A stretch of 64,000 bases of DNA, from positions 62,001 through 126,000 of the forward strand of contig NZ_WTYV01000009.1 in the NCBI RefSeq assembly GCF_009827655.1. Direction: 5' to 3'. The DNA comes from Alteraurantiacibacter buctensis. GTDB lineage: Bacteria > Pseudomonadota > Alphaproteobacteria > Sphingomonadales > Sphingomonadaceae. Position numbers and translations under genes: made by a program. Positions 8,007-19,304 of this stretch are shown here, one piece after another (position 1 is the stretch's first letter; every line of letters starts with the position of its first letter). The notes beneath the pieces are model-generated. The model ran no database searches, was not told the DNA's origin, and saw only the letters and a program-made list of their open reading frames with translations.

Positions 8007-8894
8007 ATGGACCGCCGCGCCACCCTCTATCCCATCCTGATGACCCTGCTGGGCGTGGGCTTCTTCTCGGTGATGGACGCGATGATGAAGGGCGCATCGC
8101 TGGCGATGGGGGCCTACAGCGCGCTGCTGTGGCGCTGCCTGATCGCGGTGGCCGGCACCCTGCCCGCCTGGCGGCTGGCGGGCGGCAAGTGGCCGGACCG
8201 GCCGACCATGCGCCTGCACATGCTGCGCGGCGCGGTGGGGGCGGGCATGGCGGTCACCTTCTTCTGGGGGCTGACCCGCCTGCCGATTGCCGAGGCCATT
8301 GCCATCAGCTTCATTGCCCCGCTGATCGCACTGTTCCTGGCCGCCGTGATGCTGGGCGAGACGATTGCCAGGGGCGCCATCGTCGCCTCGATCATGGGCC
8401 TGGCGGGCGTGGTGGTGATCGGGACGGCGCGGATGGGGGCCAGCCAGCCGGCCGACGGGGTGGGCTGGGGCATCGTGGCCGTGCTCGTCTCTGCCGTGCT
8501 CTATGCCTGGAACCTGATCCTGCAACGCCAGCAGAGCCTGGTGGCGGAGCCGCTGGAAGTGACCAGCTTCATGAGCCTGGGCATGACCCTGTGCCTGCTG
8601 CCCTTCGCCCCCTTCCTGGCCGTGCTGCCGCCCGATGGCTGGGCGCTGGCGACCGTGGCCGGGGCCGCCGCGCTGACCGTGCTGGCGGGCCTGTGCCTGG
8701 CCTGGGCCTACCGCCGCGCGGAAGCGCAGGTGCTGGTGCCGCTGGAATACAGCGCCTTCGTGTGGGCCGCGCTGATGGGCTGGCTGTTCTACCGCGAGGA
8801 ACTGACCCTCCCCACGCTGGCGGGCACGGCCCTGGTAGTGCTGGCCTGCTGGATCGCCGTACCCCGCCGCCACGTGGAGCAGACGGCGCTGTAA
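8007..8894 (+). CDS. DMT-superfamily transporter (EamA domains)
   Basis: A 295-residue polytopic inner-membrane protein with about ten hydrophobic helices arranged as two repeated EamA halves. The first half is typified by VMDAMMKGASLAMGAYSALLWRC and the second by ALLTVLAGLCLAWAYRRAEAQ-like sequence followed by EYSAFVWAALMGWLFYREEL, where helix 9 and the Y-S/E motif are family typical. DMT exporters move metabolites out of the cell; the substrate cannot be predicted. It starts 96 bp from the divergent L,D-transpeptidase gene and ends 3 bp from a convergent small gene. Confidence 0.88.
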   Translation: MDRRATLYPILMTLLGVGFFSVMDAMMKGASLAMGAYSALLWRCLIAVAGTLPAWRLAGGKWPDRPTMRLHMLRGAVGAGMAVTFFWGLTRLPIAEAIAISFIAPLIALFLAAVMLGETIARGAIVASIMGLAGVVVIGTARMGASQPADGVGWGIVAVLVSAVLYAWNLILQRQQSLVAEPLEVTSFMSLGMTLCLLPFAPFLAVLPPDGWALATVAGAAALTVLAGLCLAWAYRRAEAQVLVPLEYSAFVWAALMGWLFYREELTLPTLAGTALVVLACWIAVPRRHVEQTAL

Positions 8895-8897
8895 GCC

Positions 8898-9074
8898 TCA
8901 GTCCGCCGGGGAAGCCGCCTCCGTCGCGCTGTCCGCCGGCACCTCGTCCCCCAGCCCGCTGCCGTGCCATACCAGCCCCAGCGCGCCGCCAAGGAAGGCG
9001 GCCAGCACCAGCGCCAGCAGCATGGCGCGCACGCCCAGCCGGGGCTTGCGGGGATTGCTGCCGCTCCATTCCAT
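8898..9074 (-). CDS. Small single-pass membrane protein, hypothetical
   Basis: A 58-residue protein: a basic N-terminus (PRKPRLGVR), one hydrophobic helix AMLLALVLAAFLGGALGLVW, then a short acidic/Ala tail. The ATG at 9074 was chosen because the sequence upstream in frame is irregular and lacks hydrophobic or conserved features. No strong Shine-Dalgarno is visible. It is convergent with the DMT transporter (3 bp apart) and its upstream region faces the aconitase promoter region. No family is recognised and function is unknown. Confidence 0.5.
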   Translation of the reverse strand: MEWSGSNPRKPRLGVRAMLLALVLAAFLGGALGLVWHGSGLGDEVPADSATEAASPAD

Positions 9075-9243
9075 AGTCCGAAAAAGTCCCTGTCTGCGGC
9101 CCGCACGGCACCCTTTTGCCGAGTCTGCCCCTTGACCTGCGCTTCGCAAACGCGCAACCGGCCCGCAAGGGGGCAGGCGGTGATTAATTCCGCCCGTGAC
9201 CCGTCTTGACCATCGGCTTCAGCGGCAAAGGACCCATCCATCC

Positions 9244-11913
<2,670 letters not shown>

Positions 11914-11934
11914 GCGGGCAACACGCATGATGAC

Positions 11935-11974
11935 GGGGCGGGAGGCTGGCGCTTCCCGCCCCGTTGCGCTTTTT
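11935..11974 (+). terminator. Intrinsic terminator after acnA
   Basis: A perfect 9-bp stem, GGGGCGGGA (11935-11943) with TCCCGCCCC (11954-11962), is followed after 7 nt by five T residues (11970-11974). It lies 21 bp past the acnA stop and ends 16 bp before the next start. Confidence 0.75.
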
Positions 11975-11990
11975 GGGAGAGAAGGCTGCC

Positions 11991-12248
11991 ATGCCGGAAT
12001 TGCTGATCGAGGCTTGCGGCTGGCTGGGCGCGCTGCTGATCCTGGGGTCCTACATCCTCGTCTCGCTGGGCCGGCTTTCGGGCCGGTCGGCCGCGTTCCA
12101 GTGGCTCAACGTGGCGGGCGCGGCAGGCTTTGTGGTCAATTCGGGCTGGCACGGGGCAATCCCCTCCACCGCGCTAAACGTGGTGTGGATGGGCGTGGGC
12201 CTCGCCACCCTGTGGCGAATCGGGCGCGGGGCATCACCCGCCGCATAG
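11991..12248 (+). CDS. Small membrane protein, CBU_0592-like
   Basis: An 85-residue protein with three hydrophobic segments (LGALLILGSYILVSLG, FQWLNVAGAAGFVVNSG, and ALNVVWMGVGLATLW). The order, spacing and the W-x-N-x-x-G-A pattern resemble the small CBU_0592-type membrane proteins of proteobacteria, whose function is unknown. A GGGAGAGAAGG purine run just upstream supports the ATG at 11991. It follows the acnA terminator, so it is either expressed by readthrough or from its own promoter. Confidence 0.6.
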   Translation: MPELLIEACGWLGALLILGSYILVSLGRLSGRSAAFQWLNVAGAAGFVVNSGWHGAIPSTALNVVWMGVGLATLWRIGRGASPAA

Positions 12249-12288
12249 GCGCTTGACCTCGCCCGCCCGCCCCATCACCTAGGCGGCC

Positions 12289-13002
12289 ATGGCCAGCACC
12301 CCGCCCCCCTTCATCATCGGCCGCCCCGGCGTCGACCCGATGGCCGATCCTGTGAAACTGGCCCGCGCCGGGCGCGTCGTGGCCGAAAGGCTGCGCGCCA
12401 CGCCGGGCGTACTTGCGCCAGGTGGCAGCAAGGCGGACCTGTTCGTGCTGCCCGGCTTTCTCGATCCCGCCGAATGCGCCCGGCTGGTGCAGGTGGTGGA
12501 CAGCCGCATCGGCCCTTCCGAACTGTTCAAGGGCACCGAGATCGACGGCTTCCGCACCAGCTCCACCCACTATTTCGACAATGGCGATCCTGAGATCGAC
12601 GCGCTGCAGAAGCGCATCTGCGCCGCGCTGGGCCTGAGCCAGGCCCACGCCGAAGTGATGCAGGGCCAGCGCTACCTGCCCGGCCAGCAGTACAAACATC
12701 ACTACGACTATTTCACCGCAAGCCAGGCCTACTGGCAGCAGGAACGGCGGCGCGGCGGGCAGCGGACCTGGACGGCAATGGTGATCCTGGGCGTGCCCGA
12801 TGGCGGTGGCGAGACCGACTTTGCCAGCATTCCCGCCTGCATCGCGCCGCAGCCGGGCGCGCTGGTGACGTGGAACAACATGGACCCGGCGGGCCACCCC
12901 AACCCGCTGACGCTGCACGCCGGCATGCCGGTGCTGGCCGGGCGCAAGCACGTGATCACCCAGTGGTTCCGGCAGGAGGAATGGTCGCTCCACCTGCGCT
13001 GA
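12289..13002 (+). CDS. 2OG-Fe(II) oxygenase, prolyl 4-hydroxylase-like
   Basis: A 237-residue protein with the double-stranded beta-helix of the P4Hc family. The iron-binding H-x-D is in KHHYDYF near residue 130 and the distal His in GHPNPLTLHAG near residue 200, followed by GRKHVITQWFRQEEW, where the Lys after the distal motif would bind 2-oxoglutarate. RTSSTHYFDNGDPEIDALQKRI precedes the core, as in bacterial prolyl hydroxylases. The protein or small-molecule substrate is unknown. It is convergent with the PEP-CTERM gene across a shared terminator hairpin. Confidence 0.87.
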   Translation: MASTPPPFIIGRPGVDPMADPVKLARAGRVVAERLRATPGVLAPGGSKADLFVLPGFLDPAECARLVQVVDSRIGPSELFKGTEIDGFRTSSTHYFDNGDPEIDALQKRICAALGLSQAHAEVMQGQRYLPGQQYKHHYDYFTASQAYWQQERRRGGQRTWTAMVILGVPDGGGETDFASIPACIAPQPGALVTWNNMDPAGHPNPLTLHAGMPVLAGRKHVITQWFRQEEWSLHLR

Positions 13003-13021
13003 GCGGAACGGCCCAGACAGA

Positions 13022-13048
13022 AAAGGCGGCCCGCGATGGACCGCCTTT
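13022..13048. terminator. Bidirectional terminator between convergent genes
   Basis: The 8-bp stem AAAGGCGG (13022-13029) and CCGCCTTT (13041-13048) lies between the oxygenase stop (13002) and the PEP-CTERM gene stop (13077). A and T runs flank both sides, so it can act in both directions. Confidence 0.6.
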
Positions 13049-13076
13049 CCTCACCAAATATCGGTTCTGACGCGGC

Positions 13077-14189
13077 TCAGGCCGCCTTCTTCGCATCCTT
13101 GCGGCGGCGGCGGCGCAGGGCCAGCGCGCCCAAGCCCAGGCCGAACAGGCCCAGCATCCCCGGCTCCGGCACGTCCACGCCCGAGGTGGTGCCCGAAGAC
13201 CCGCTGGTCGACGAGCTGGAGCTGGACGAGGAGGAGCTGGACGAGGACGACGAGCTGGAGCTGCTCGACGAACCCGACGAGGAGCCGCTGGACGAGGAGG
13301 AGCCGGACGAGGAGGACGAAGACGAGCTGCTGCCGGTCGACGAGCTGCCGGTGGACGAGGTGACGTTGCCCGAGGAACAGCACCCGCCCGACGACGAGCT
13401 GGAGCTCGACGAGGAGGAGCTGGACGACGAGCTCGACGAACTGGACGACGAGCTGCTGGCGTTGTTGCCCGAGCTGGAGGTCACATTGCCCGAGCTGGTC
13501 GAGACATTGCCCGACGAACTGGACACGTTGCCGGTGCTCGACGTGACATTGCCCGAGGTGCTGGTGCTGGTGATGCCGCCGGTGCTGGTCGACACACCGC
13601 CCGTGGTGGTGCTGGTGGACGAGCCGCCGCTGCCGCCTGAGCTGGTCGAGGTGGACGAGCCGGTGGTGGAGTTGTCGATATCGATATCGATGTTGATGCC
13701 CGACGTAGTGCCGCTGGTGGTGCCACTGGTGCCCGAGGTGCTCGACGAGCCCGAGGTCGTGGTGGTGGTCGACAGGTCGATGTTGGCCGAACCGCCGCCG
13801 CCGCTGCCGCCGAAGAAGCCGCCGAAGAAGCCCCCGCCGAAACCGCCGCCGAAACCGCCCGAACCGCCGATCACGATCGGCTGGCCGCCGCCGCCACCGC
13901 TGATGCGCGAGCCCTGTTCCGGCAGCGGAAGGGCTGGCAGCGGCAGGGCCATCACTTCGGGTTCCGGCTCCACCTCGATCACGCGGCGGATGCGGCGCGT
14001 TTCGCGGCGCGGCTCGCGCTCGATGACGCGGCGTGCCACGCGGCGCTCCTTCACGTCGACCAGTTGCGGGCGGTTCTTGTAGTCCACGGTTGCCGCCTGC
14101 GGCTCGGCCACGTGCACCGCACCACCGGCCAGCAGCGCCGTACCAGCGGCGGCTGCCGACAACTTTGCGAGGGCCAATCTAATCGACAT
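13077..14189 (-). CDS. Ser/Gly-rich PEP-CTERM sorting-signal protein
   Basis: A 370-residue exported protein. Residues 1-35 are a signal peptide. A charged Arg/Glu stretch follows (VKERRVARRVIEREPRRETRRIRRVIEVEPEPEV), then Gly-rich repeats (GGFGGGFGGGFFGG) and a long Ser-dominated tract with irregular SSGNVTSSTGN-type units. The C-terminus has the tripartite PEP-CTERM signal: VPEPGMLG, a hydrophobic helix LFGLGLGALAL and an RRRRRKD basic end. Such proteins are sorted by exosortase and often glycosylated on the outer surface of biofilm-forming bacteria. No exosortase gene is in the window. Start at 14189 chosen by the signal peptide. The composition is extreme, so the exact repeat count is worth checking. 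Confidence 0.85.
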   Translation of the reverse strand: MSIRLALAKLSAAAAGTALLAGGAVHVAEPQAATVDYKNRPQLVDVKERRVARRVIEREPRRETRRIRRVIEVEPEPEVMALPLPALPLPEQGSRISGGGGGQPIVIGGSGGFGGGFGGGFFGGFFGGSGGGGSANIDLSTTTTTSGSSSTSGTSGTTSGTTSGINIDIDIDNSTTGSSTSTSSGGSGGSSTSTTTGGVSTSTGGITSTSTSGNVTSSTGNVSSSSGNVSTSSGNVTSSSGNNASSSSSSSSSSSSSSSSSSSSSSSGGCCSSGNVTSSTGSSSTGSSSSSSSSSGSSSSSGSSSGSSSSSSSSSSSSSSSSSSSSSTSGSSGTTSGVDVPEPGMLGLFGLGLGALALRRRRRKDAKKAA

Positions 14190-14430
14190 GCGCTGTCTCT
14201 CTTCCGCAATTCCCTGCAAACCCGTGGGGTCCAATGCCGACCGTGGGGTTCTTCCAAGCCTGCAAAAAGCGCGTCACATGCCGCAACGGCAATGGTGAAC
14301 GGGCCTGCAGAGCCACGGAATCGGCGATATTATGCGGGCAATCCGGCACTTGGCGCCGCATTGTCCCACAATGGAACCGAACGGCGGCTTTTGCCTGACA
14401 AAGGTTAAGGCCCGATTGGCCTGCTACCGG

Positions 14431-15483
14431 TCACTTGCCGGAGTCGAACAGGCCCTTTTGCGCCGGAAAGGGCGATTCGCCCGGCAGGGTAGCGGGCGGA
14501 TTCAGGCCCAGATGCGCCCAGCCGCGATCGTTCAGGCAGCGCCCGCGGGCGGTGCGGGCGATCAGGCCAAGCTGGATCAGGTAGGGCTCGATCACCTCTT
14601 CCACCGTGTCGCGCGGTTCGGACAGGCCGGCGGCCAGTGTTTCCACCCCCACCGGGCCGCCCTTGTAGATATCGGCGATCATGTGGAGGTAGCGCCGGTC
14701 CATCGCATCAAGGCCCAGCGCGTCGATCTCCAGCCGGGTCAGCGCGGCATCGGCCACGCGTGCATCCACTTCGCCCGCGCCCGCCACATGGGCAAAGTCG
14801 CGCACGCGGCGCAGCAGGCGGCCGGCCACGCGCGGCGTGCCCCGGCTGCGGCGGGCCACCTCGCGCGCGCCCGCGGGATTCATCTCAAGGCCCAGCAGCC
14901 GCGCGGCGCGGGTGACCACCTGCAGCAGCTCGTCCTCGGTATAGAATTGCAGCCGCACGGGGATGCCGAAGCGGTCACGCAGCGGCGTGGTCAGCAGCCC
15001 CTGCCGCGTGGTTGCGCCCACCAGCGTGAAGGGCGGCAGGTCGATGCGGACCGAGCGGGCCGACGGCCCCTCGCCGATGATCAGGTCCAGCGCACGGTCT
15101 TCCATCGCCGGGTAGAGCACTTCCTCGACCACGGGGTTGAGGCGGTGGATTTCGTCAATGAACAGCACGTCATGCGGTTCAAGGTTGGTCAGCAGCGCCG
15201 CCAGGTCGCCCGCCTTGGCGATGACGGGGCCGCTGGTGGCGCGGAAGCCCACGCCCAGTTCCCTGGCCACGATCTGCGCCAGCGTGGTCTTGCCCAGCCC
15301 CGGCGGGCCGAAGAACAGCACATGATCCATCGCCTCGCCCCGGCCCTTCGCCGCCTCGATAAACACCCGCAGGTTCTCGCGCGCCGAGGCCTGGCCGACG
15401 AATTCGGCGAGGCTTTTCGGGCGCAAGGCCGCGTCAGGGTCCTCGGGGAGGCGCTGGGGGGTGAGGTCAGGGTTGGTGGTCAT
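14431..15483 (-). CDS. ruvB: Holliday junction ATP-dependent branch-migration helicase RuvB
   Basis: The 350-residue AAA+ motor of the RuvAB complex, which drives branch migration of Holliday junctions. Walker A is [13 protein letters not shown] near residue 60, Walker B is [12 protein letters not shown], sensor 1 lies in [12 protein letters not shown], and the arginine-finger/winged-helix region contains [20 protein letters not shown]. Its ATG overlaps the stop of the preceding hypothetical gene (ATGA), so it is translated with a gene that separates it from ruvA. No ruvC is in the window. Confidence 0.97.
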   Translation of the reverse strand: MTTNPDLTPQRLPEDPDAALRPKSLAEFVGQASARENLRVFIEAAKGRGEAMDHVLFFGPPGLGKTTLAQIVARELGVGFRATSGPVIAKAGDLAALLTNLEPHDVLFIDEIHRLNPVVEEVLYPAMEDRALDLIIGEGPSARSVRIDLPPFTLVGATTRQGLLTTPLRDRFGIPVRLQFYTEDELLQVVTRAARLLGLEMNPAGAREVARRSRGTPRVAGRLLRRVRDFAHVAGAGEVDARVADAALTRLEIDALGLDAMDRRYLHMIADIYKGGPVGVETLAAGLSEPRDTVEEVIEPYLIQLGLIARTARGRCLNDRGWAHLGLNPPATLPGESPFPAQKGLFDSGK

Positions 15484-15938
15484 CCGACCGAATACCCCAC
15501 ATCCTTCAACCGGGATGATGCAGCCGCCAATACTGGCGCATCAAACTTTTCGGGAAACTGCAATGCAATCGCTTCGAAAGACAAGTGGAGCATTTCCCGC
15601 TCTTGCAGCATCCTGAAGCCTTCAGAAGCCGGCCCCTGCACAAGATCAGCAACGCACTGTGTTACGCCCTGTCGTCCGATCTTCTGACGCGTTCTCGACA
15701 GGAGGATGGTCTTTCCCCGCTCCTGCTTGAGCACGTCTTCGAGAGCAAATATTGATTGCCAGACGGCGTATTCGATGGTCCCCGGCTGTTCTCCAGGGAG
15801 AATGCTGTAGAGCTTCAATCGTGCAGCCTGCGCTAGCTCGGGGACGTTCCTTTCGTCAGCATTCTTCGCAATCTGCCGAAGCTTCTTGGGGTCGCCGCAA
15901 GTAGAGACGAATTGCAGCATCTTCTGAACTTGGTCCAT
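15480..15938 (-). CDS. Hypothetical protein inserted between ruvA and ruvB
   Basis: A 152-residue soluble protein of no family I can name with confidence. Visible features are a basic/helical middle ([21 protein letters not shown]) and a C-terminal segment [20 protein letters not shown]. Its base composition is clearly lower in GC than ruvA and ruvB, with many A/T-rich codons (ATT, TCG, AAA) not used by neighbours. It overlaps ruvA at its start (TGATG; a GTG 3 nt earlier would give GTGA) and ruvB at its end (ATGA), so it fits tightly into the operon. I infer recent acquisition. Function unknown. Confidence 0.75.
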   Translation of the reverse strand: MDQVQKMLQFVSTCGDPKKLRQIAKNADERNVPELAQAARLKLYSILPGEQPGTIEYAVWQSIFALEDVLKQERGKTILLSRTRQKIGRQGVTQCVADLVQGPASEGFRMLQEREMLHLSFEAIALQFPEKFDAPVLAAASSRLKDVGYSVG

Positions 15939-16540
15939 CACCCCGCCGCCCTCTTCAACGCCACCCGGATCACGTCGCCCTCGGCTGCACCCTCGCCCAG
16001 TTCCTCCACCGCGCGGGCCACGGCTTGCGCCGCCACGGCAGGCTTGAAGCCAAGGTTCTGCAGGGCGGAAACGGCATCGGCGTTCGCCCCGCCCCTCGGC
16101 ACGGGCACCGCGCCCGGCAGTGAACTGCCACCCGGCAACGCCCCGGCCTTGTCCTTCAACTCGTTGACGATCCGCCCGGCCAGCTTCGGGCCCACGCCGT
16201 TGGCCCGCGCCACGGTGGCGGCATCGCCGCGGGCGCAGGCATCGCGCAGGTCATCGGTGGACAGGGCCGAGAGGATCGCCAGCCCCACCTTGGACCCCAC
16301 GCCCTGCACCTGCGTCAGCAGGCGAAACCAGTCCCGCTCCCCCGCCGTGGCAAAGCCCAGCAGGCGCATGTCGTTCTCGCTCACCTGCAGGTCGGTGTAG
16401 AGGCGGCAGGCTTCCCCACGCTCGCCCAGGCTGGCCAGCGTGCGCGCGGAACAGTGGACGAGGTAGCCGACGCCGCCCACGTCGATCACCGCCCAATCCT
16501 CGCCCGTTTCGTCGAGCAGCCCCGTCAGCTTCGCGATCAT
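15938..16540 (-). CDS. ruvA: Holliday junction DNA-binding protein RuvA
   Basis: The 200-residue junction-binding subunit that loads RuvB onto Holliday junctions. The N-terminal OB-fold domain starts MIAKLTGLL and contains [13 protein letters not shown]. The helix-hairpin-helix pair follows ([20 protein letters not shown] and [19 protein letters not shown]). A C-terminal three-helix domain ([23 protein letters not shown]) contacts RuvB. The ATG at 16540 starts the standard MIAKL; an earlier in-frame start is unsupported by conservation. It is divergent from aroC with 80 bp between. Confidence 0.96.
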   Translation of the reverse strand: MIAKLTGLLDETGEDWAVIDVGGVGYLVHCSARTLASLGERGEACRLYTDLQVSENDMRLLGFATAGERDWFRLLTQVQGVGSKVGLAILSALSTDDLRDACARGDAATVARANGVGPKLAGRIVNELKDKAGALPGGSSLPGAVPVPRGGANADAVSALQNLGFKPAVAAQAVARAVEELGEGAAEGDVIRVALKRAAG

Positions 16541-16620
16541 GCTTTGTTCCTGCCTGATTGCGCCCGCGTTGGCTAGAGCAATATGGACACTTGCCCACTC
16601 TTGCGCCAAGCAGCGGGCCC

Positions 16621-17688
16621 ATGAGCATGAACACCTTTGGCCGCGTTTTCCGCTTCACCACCTGGGGGGAGAGCCACGGCCCTGCCCTGGGCGCGGTGGT
16701 GGATGGCTGCCCGCCGCGGCTGGCGCTCAGCGAAACCGGCATCCAGCCGTGGCTGGACAAGCGCCGCCCCGGCACCAGCAAGTTCACCACCCAGCGCAAC
16801 GAGCCGGACCAGGTGCGCATCCTTTCCGGTGTATTCGAGGGCCAGACCACCGGCACGCCGATCAGCCTGATGATCGAGAATACCGACCAGCGCAGCAAGG
16901 ACTATGGCGAGATTGCCAAGGCCTATCGCCCCGGCCATGCCGACTACGCCTATGACGCGAAGTACGGCCATCGCGACTATCGCGGCGGCGGGCGCTCATC
17001 GGCGCGCGAAACGGCGGCGCGGGTGGCGGCAGGCGCAGTGGCGCGGCTGGTGATCCCGGAAGTGACCATAACCGGCTATGTCAGCCAGATCGGCGATGAC
17101 CGGATCGACATGGCCAATTTCGATGCCGCCGAAATCGGCAACAACCCGTTCTTCTGCCCTGATGCCGCCGCAGCCGAACGCTGGGCCAAGCTGGTGGACG
17201 AGGTGCGGCTGGCCGGATCATCGGTGGGCGCGGTGGTGGAATGCGTGGCCAGTGGTGTTCCCGCCGGCTGGGGCGCGCCGCTCTATGCCAAGCTGGATGC
17301 CGACCTGGCCAGTGCCATGATGGGCATCAACGCGGTGAAGGGCGTTGAGATCGGCGAAGGCTTTGCCGCCGCCACCTTGCGCGGGGAAGACAATGCCGAC
17401 GAGATGCGACCCGGTGCCGAAGGGCCGCAGTTCCTGGCCAACCATGCGGGCGGCATCGCCGGGGGCATCTCCACCGGCCAGCCGGTGGTGTGCCGGGTGG
17501 CCTTCAAGCCCACCAGTTCCATCCTGATCGAACGGCAGACGATCAACTCTGCCGGCGAGGCGGTGGACCTGCGCACCAAGGGCCGCCATGACCCCTGCGT
17601 GGGCATCCGCGGCGTGCCGGTGGTGGAAGCGATGATGGCGCTGGTGCTGGCCGATCACAAGCTGCTGCACCGCGCGCAGGTGGGCTAA
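16621..17688 (+). CDS. aroC: Chorismate synthase
   Basis: Last enzyme of the shikimate pathway, removing phosphate from EPSP to give chorismate with reduced FMN as catalyst. The 355-residue product carries the signature [17 protein letters not shown] at the N-terminus, [13 protein letters not shown] around residue 125 and a C-terminal [17 protein letters not shown]. The start at 16621 ([10 protein letters not shown]) matches the family; ATG 16627 is an alternative. It ends 2 bp from a convergent membrane-protein gene. Confidence 0.97.
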   Translation: MSMNTFGRVFRFTTWGESHGPALGAVVDGCPPRLALSETGIQPWLDKRRPGTSKFTTQRNEPDQVRILSGVFEGQTTGTPISLMIENTDQRSKDYGEIAKAYRPGHADYAYDAKYGHRDYRGGGRSSARETAARVAAGAVARLVIPEVTITGYVSQIGDDRIDMANFDAAEIGNNPFFCPDAAAAERWAKLVDEVRLAGSSVGAVVECVASGVPAGWGAPLYAKLDADLASAMMGINAVKGVEIGEGFAAATLRGEDNADEMRPGAEGPQFLANHAGGIAGGISTGQPVVCRVAFKPTSSILIERQTINSAGEAVDLRTKGRHDPCVGIRGVPVVEAMMALVLADHKLLHRAQVG

Positions 17689-17689
17689 A

Positions 17690-18424
17690 TCAGCGGTAAT
17701 GCACCAGGCCCAGGATCGCGCCTGACAGGCTCTCGAACCAGGCGCTGCCGACCACGGTTTCCTGCACCGCGCCCTGCACGAAAATCCACGCCGCGCCAGC
17801 GATTGACCAGCGGTTGATCGCGCCCGTCGCCCGCTTCTCCTGCCACAGCAGCGCCGCGGCCATGGTCCACAGCGTCAGGTACAGCCAGAAGGCGGGCACC
17901 GGATCGTCCAGCCCCAGCGCATTGGCCCAGAAGCGGTTCACACCCGGGGGGATCACCGGCAGCATGGCATACATCACCATGCGCTTGTGAACCTGCGGGG
18001 CACGTGCCCGGTGGCGGATCGCCACGGTGAACATCCAGGTGAAGCCCGCGAAGGCCAGCAGGCCCAGGTAAAGCCCATCCGTCCCGCCCGGCCTTCCCGC
18101 CGCCCAGCCCTTGTTGCTGGCGATAAGCTGCATCGACAAGCCCATCAGCATGATCGCGGCGGCATGGGCCACGCCCCACATGCCGAGGGAGCGGTGCAGC
18201 TTCACGTTCCCCGCGCTGACCAGCCCGGTCTGGACCAGCAACAGCAGCATCCACGAAATAAACACCAGCCCGTGCAGGTGGACGATCGGCGGCGCGGGCG
18301 GGAAGTCGCCCCGCAGCGCCGGGATGGCCGAATGGATGCCGAACCCGGCAAAGACGAAGAAGCACATCGCCAGCACCAGCCAGAAGAAGAACGTTGGCCG
18401 GAAGCGGCGCGGCGTATCGGTCAT
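17690..18424 (-). CDS. Hypothetical six-helix membrane protein
   Basis: A 244-residue polytopic membrane protein with about six helices. Recognisable stretches are FFFWLVLAMCFFVFAGFGIHS, VHLHGLVFISWMLLLLVQTGLV, a conserved-looking H-x-x-LG-x-WG segment (LHRSLGMWGVAHAAAI) and KRMVMYAMLPVIPPGVNRFW. The paired His positions recall heme- or quinone-associated membrane proteins, but I cannot assign a family. The ATG at 18424 was chosen because the sequence from there starts a normal basic-then-hydrophobic order. It is convergent with aroC. Confidence 0.65.
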   Translation of the reverse strand: MTDTPRRFRPTFFFWLVLAMCFFVFAGFGIHSAIPALRGDFPPAPPIVHLHGLVFISWMLLLLVQTGLVSAGNVKLHRSLGMWGVAHAAAIMLMGLSMQLIASNKGWAAGRPGGTDGLYLGLLAFAGFTWMFTVAIRHRARAPQVHKRMVMYAMLPVIPPGVNRFWANALGLDDPVPAFWLYLTLWTMAAALLWQEKRATGAINRWSIAGAAWIFVQGAVQETVVGSAWFESLSGAILGLVHYR

Positions 18425-18511
18425 GGCTCGCCCCCTCCCCCAAGGGCTCCGCGGCAGATTAGCGGGCGCCTTGCGGCTGTCCACCACGCTTCGCCGCATA
18501 ATCGCCCCAGT

Positions 18512-18544
18512 CGATCAAACCAATCGCAACTTGTCGCTTTATCG
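18512..18544. promoter_or_regulatory. Inverted CGATCAA/TTTATCG element upstream of ahpC
   Basis: CGATCAA (18512-18518) and TTTATCG (18538-18544) form an inverted pair about 70 bp before the ahpC ATG. A comparable pair, with different spacing, precedes katG (CGATCAA 20997-21003 and TTAATCG 21014-21020). A shared peroxide regulator such as OxyR is the natural guess, but the sites do not match a known consensus and no regulator is in the window. Weak evidence. Confidence 0.25.
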
Positions 18545-18610
18545 CAGCAAAAAGGCCTCTATCTGGGCAGCACCGAACATCCGGGGCAACCACACAAGGA
18601 GACGCATTTC

Positions 18611-19174
18611 ATGGGTATCATCGGCAGCAAGCTGCAGCCGTTCTCGGCCACCTCGTTCAAGGATGGCAAGTTCGTCGACATCACCGAGGCCGACGCACTG
18701 GGCAAGTGGGCCGTGTGGTTCTTCTATCCGGCGGACTTCACCTTCGTCTGCCCGACCGAGCTGGAAGACCTGGCCGACAGCTATGCCGACCTGCAGGCAA
18801 TGGGCGTGGAAGTGTTCGCCGTGTCGACCGACACCCACTTCAGCCACAAGGCCTGGCACGATACCTCGCCGGCCATCGGCAAGATCAAGTACCACATGGT
18901 GGGCGACCAGAACCACACCCTGTCCCTGGCGTTCAACAACCTGCGCGATGGCGTGGGCCTGGCCGACCGCGGCACCTTCGTGACCGATCCCGAAGGCGTG
19001 CTGCAGCTGGTGGAAGTGACCCCCGAAGGCGTGGGCCGCAACGCTGCCGAACTGGTGCGCAAGATCAAGGCCGCCAAGTACTGGCAGGAGCACCCCGGCC
19101 AGGTGTGCCCGGCCAAGTGGGAAGAGGGCAGCGAAACCCTTGCCCCGTCGATTGACCTCGTCGGCAAGATCTAA
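18611..19174 (+). CDS. ahpC: Alkyl hydroperoxide reductase subunit C (peroxiredoxin)
   Basis: A 187-residue typical 2-Cys peroxiredoxin that reduces H2O2 and organic hydroperoxides in the cytosol. The peroxidatic Cys47 is in FTFVCPTELEDL, the active-site Thr/Arg framework follows (STDTHFSHKAWHD), and the resolving Cys166 is in QVCPAKW. AhpF would recycle it. An AAGGAG Shine-Dalgarno 8 nt upstream supports the ATG at 18611. It is followed by ahpF after a hairpin-rich 130-bp spacer and then by katG, giving a peroxide-defence block. Confidence 0.97.
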   Translation: MGIIGSKLQPFSATSFKDGKFVDITEADALGKWAVWFFYPADFTFVCPTELEDLADSYADLQAMGVEVFAVSTDTHFSHKAWHDTSPAIGKIKYHMVGDQNHTLSLAFNNLRDGVGLADRGTFVTDPEGVLQLVEVTPEGVGRNAAELVRKIKAAKYWQEHPGQVCPAKWEEGSETLAPSIDLVGKI

Positions 19175-19200
19175 GCCCGACGCGACAGACTAACCGAGAA

Positions 19201-19281
19201 ACCCGTCCCCCCAGACGGGTCGCACGAACGGTCCGGGGTTCTTCCATCCCCCACCCCCCCGGAAGGCCCCGGGCCGTTTTT
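19201..19281 (+). terminator. Hairpins with T tract between ahpC and ahpF
   Basis: Two hairpins lie between the genes: ACCCGT/ACGGGT (19201-19220) and a stronger stem ACGG-t-CCGGGG paired with CCCCGG-g-CCGT (19228-19277) followed by five T residues. This looks like a partial intrinsic terminator that would reduce readthrough so that ahpC is made in excess over ahpF, as is common for this pair. Whether ahpF has its own promoter is not clear. Confidence 0.55.
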
Positions 19282-19304
19282 GCCTTTTTCCGAAGGAATC
19301 CGCC

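Noticed and set aside
13200-13560. CRISPR-like direct repeats
   Set aside because: The repeats are short, irregular, in frame and encode Ser-rich protein; no spacer structure.
13036-14082. Asp/Glu/Leu/Pro-rich plus-strand frame opposite the PEP-CTERM gene
   Set aside because: It is the antisense reading of repeated Ser codons; the minus-strand frame has a signal peptide and a PEP-CTERM signal.
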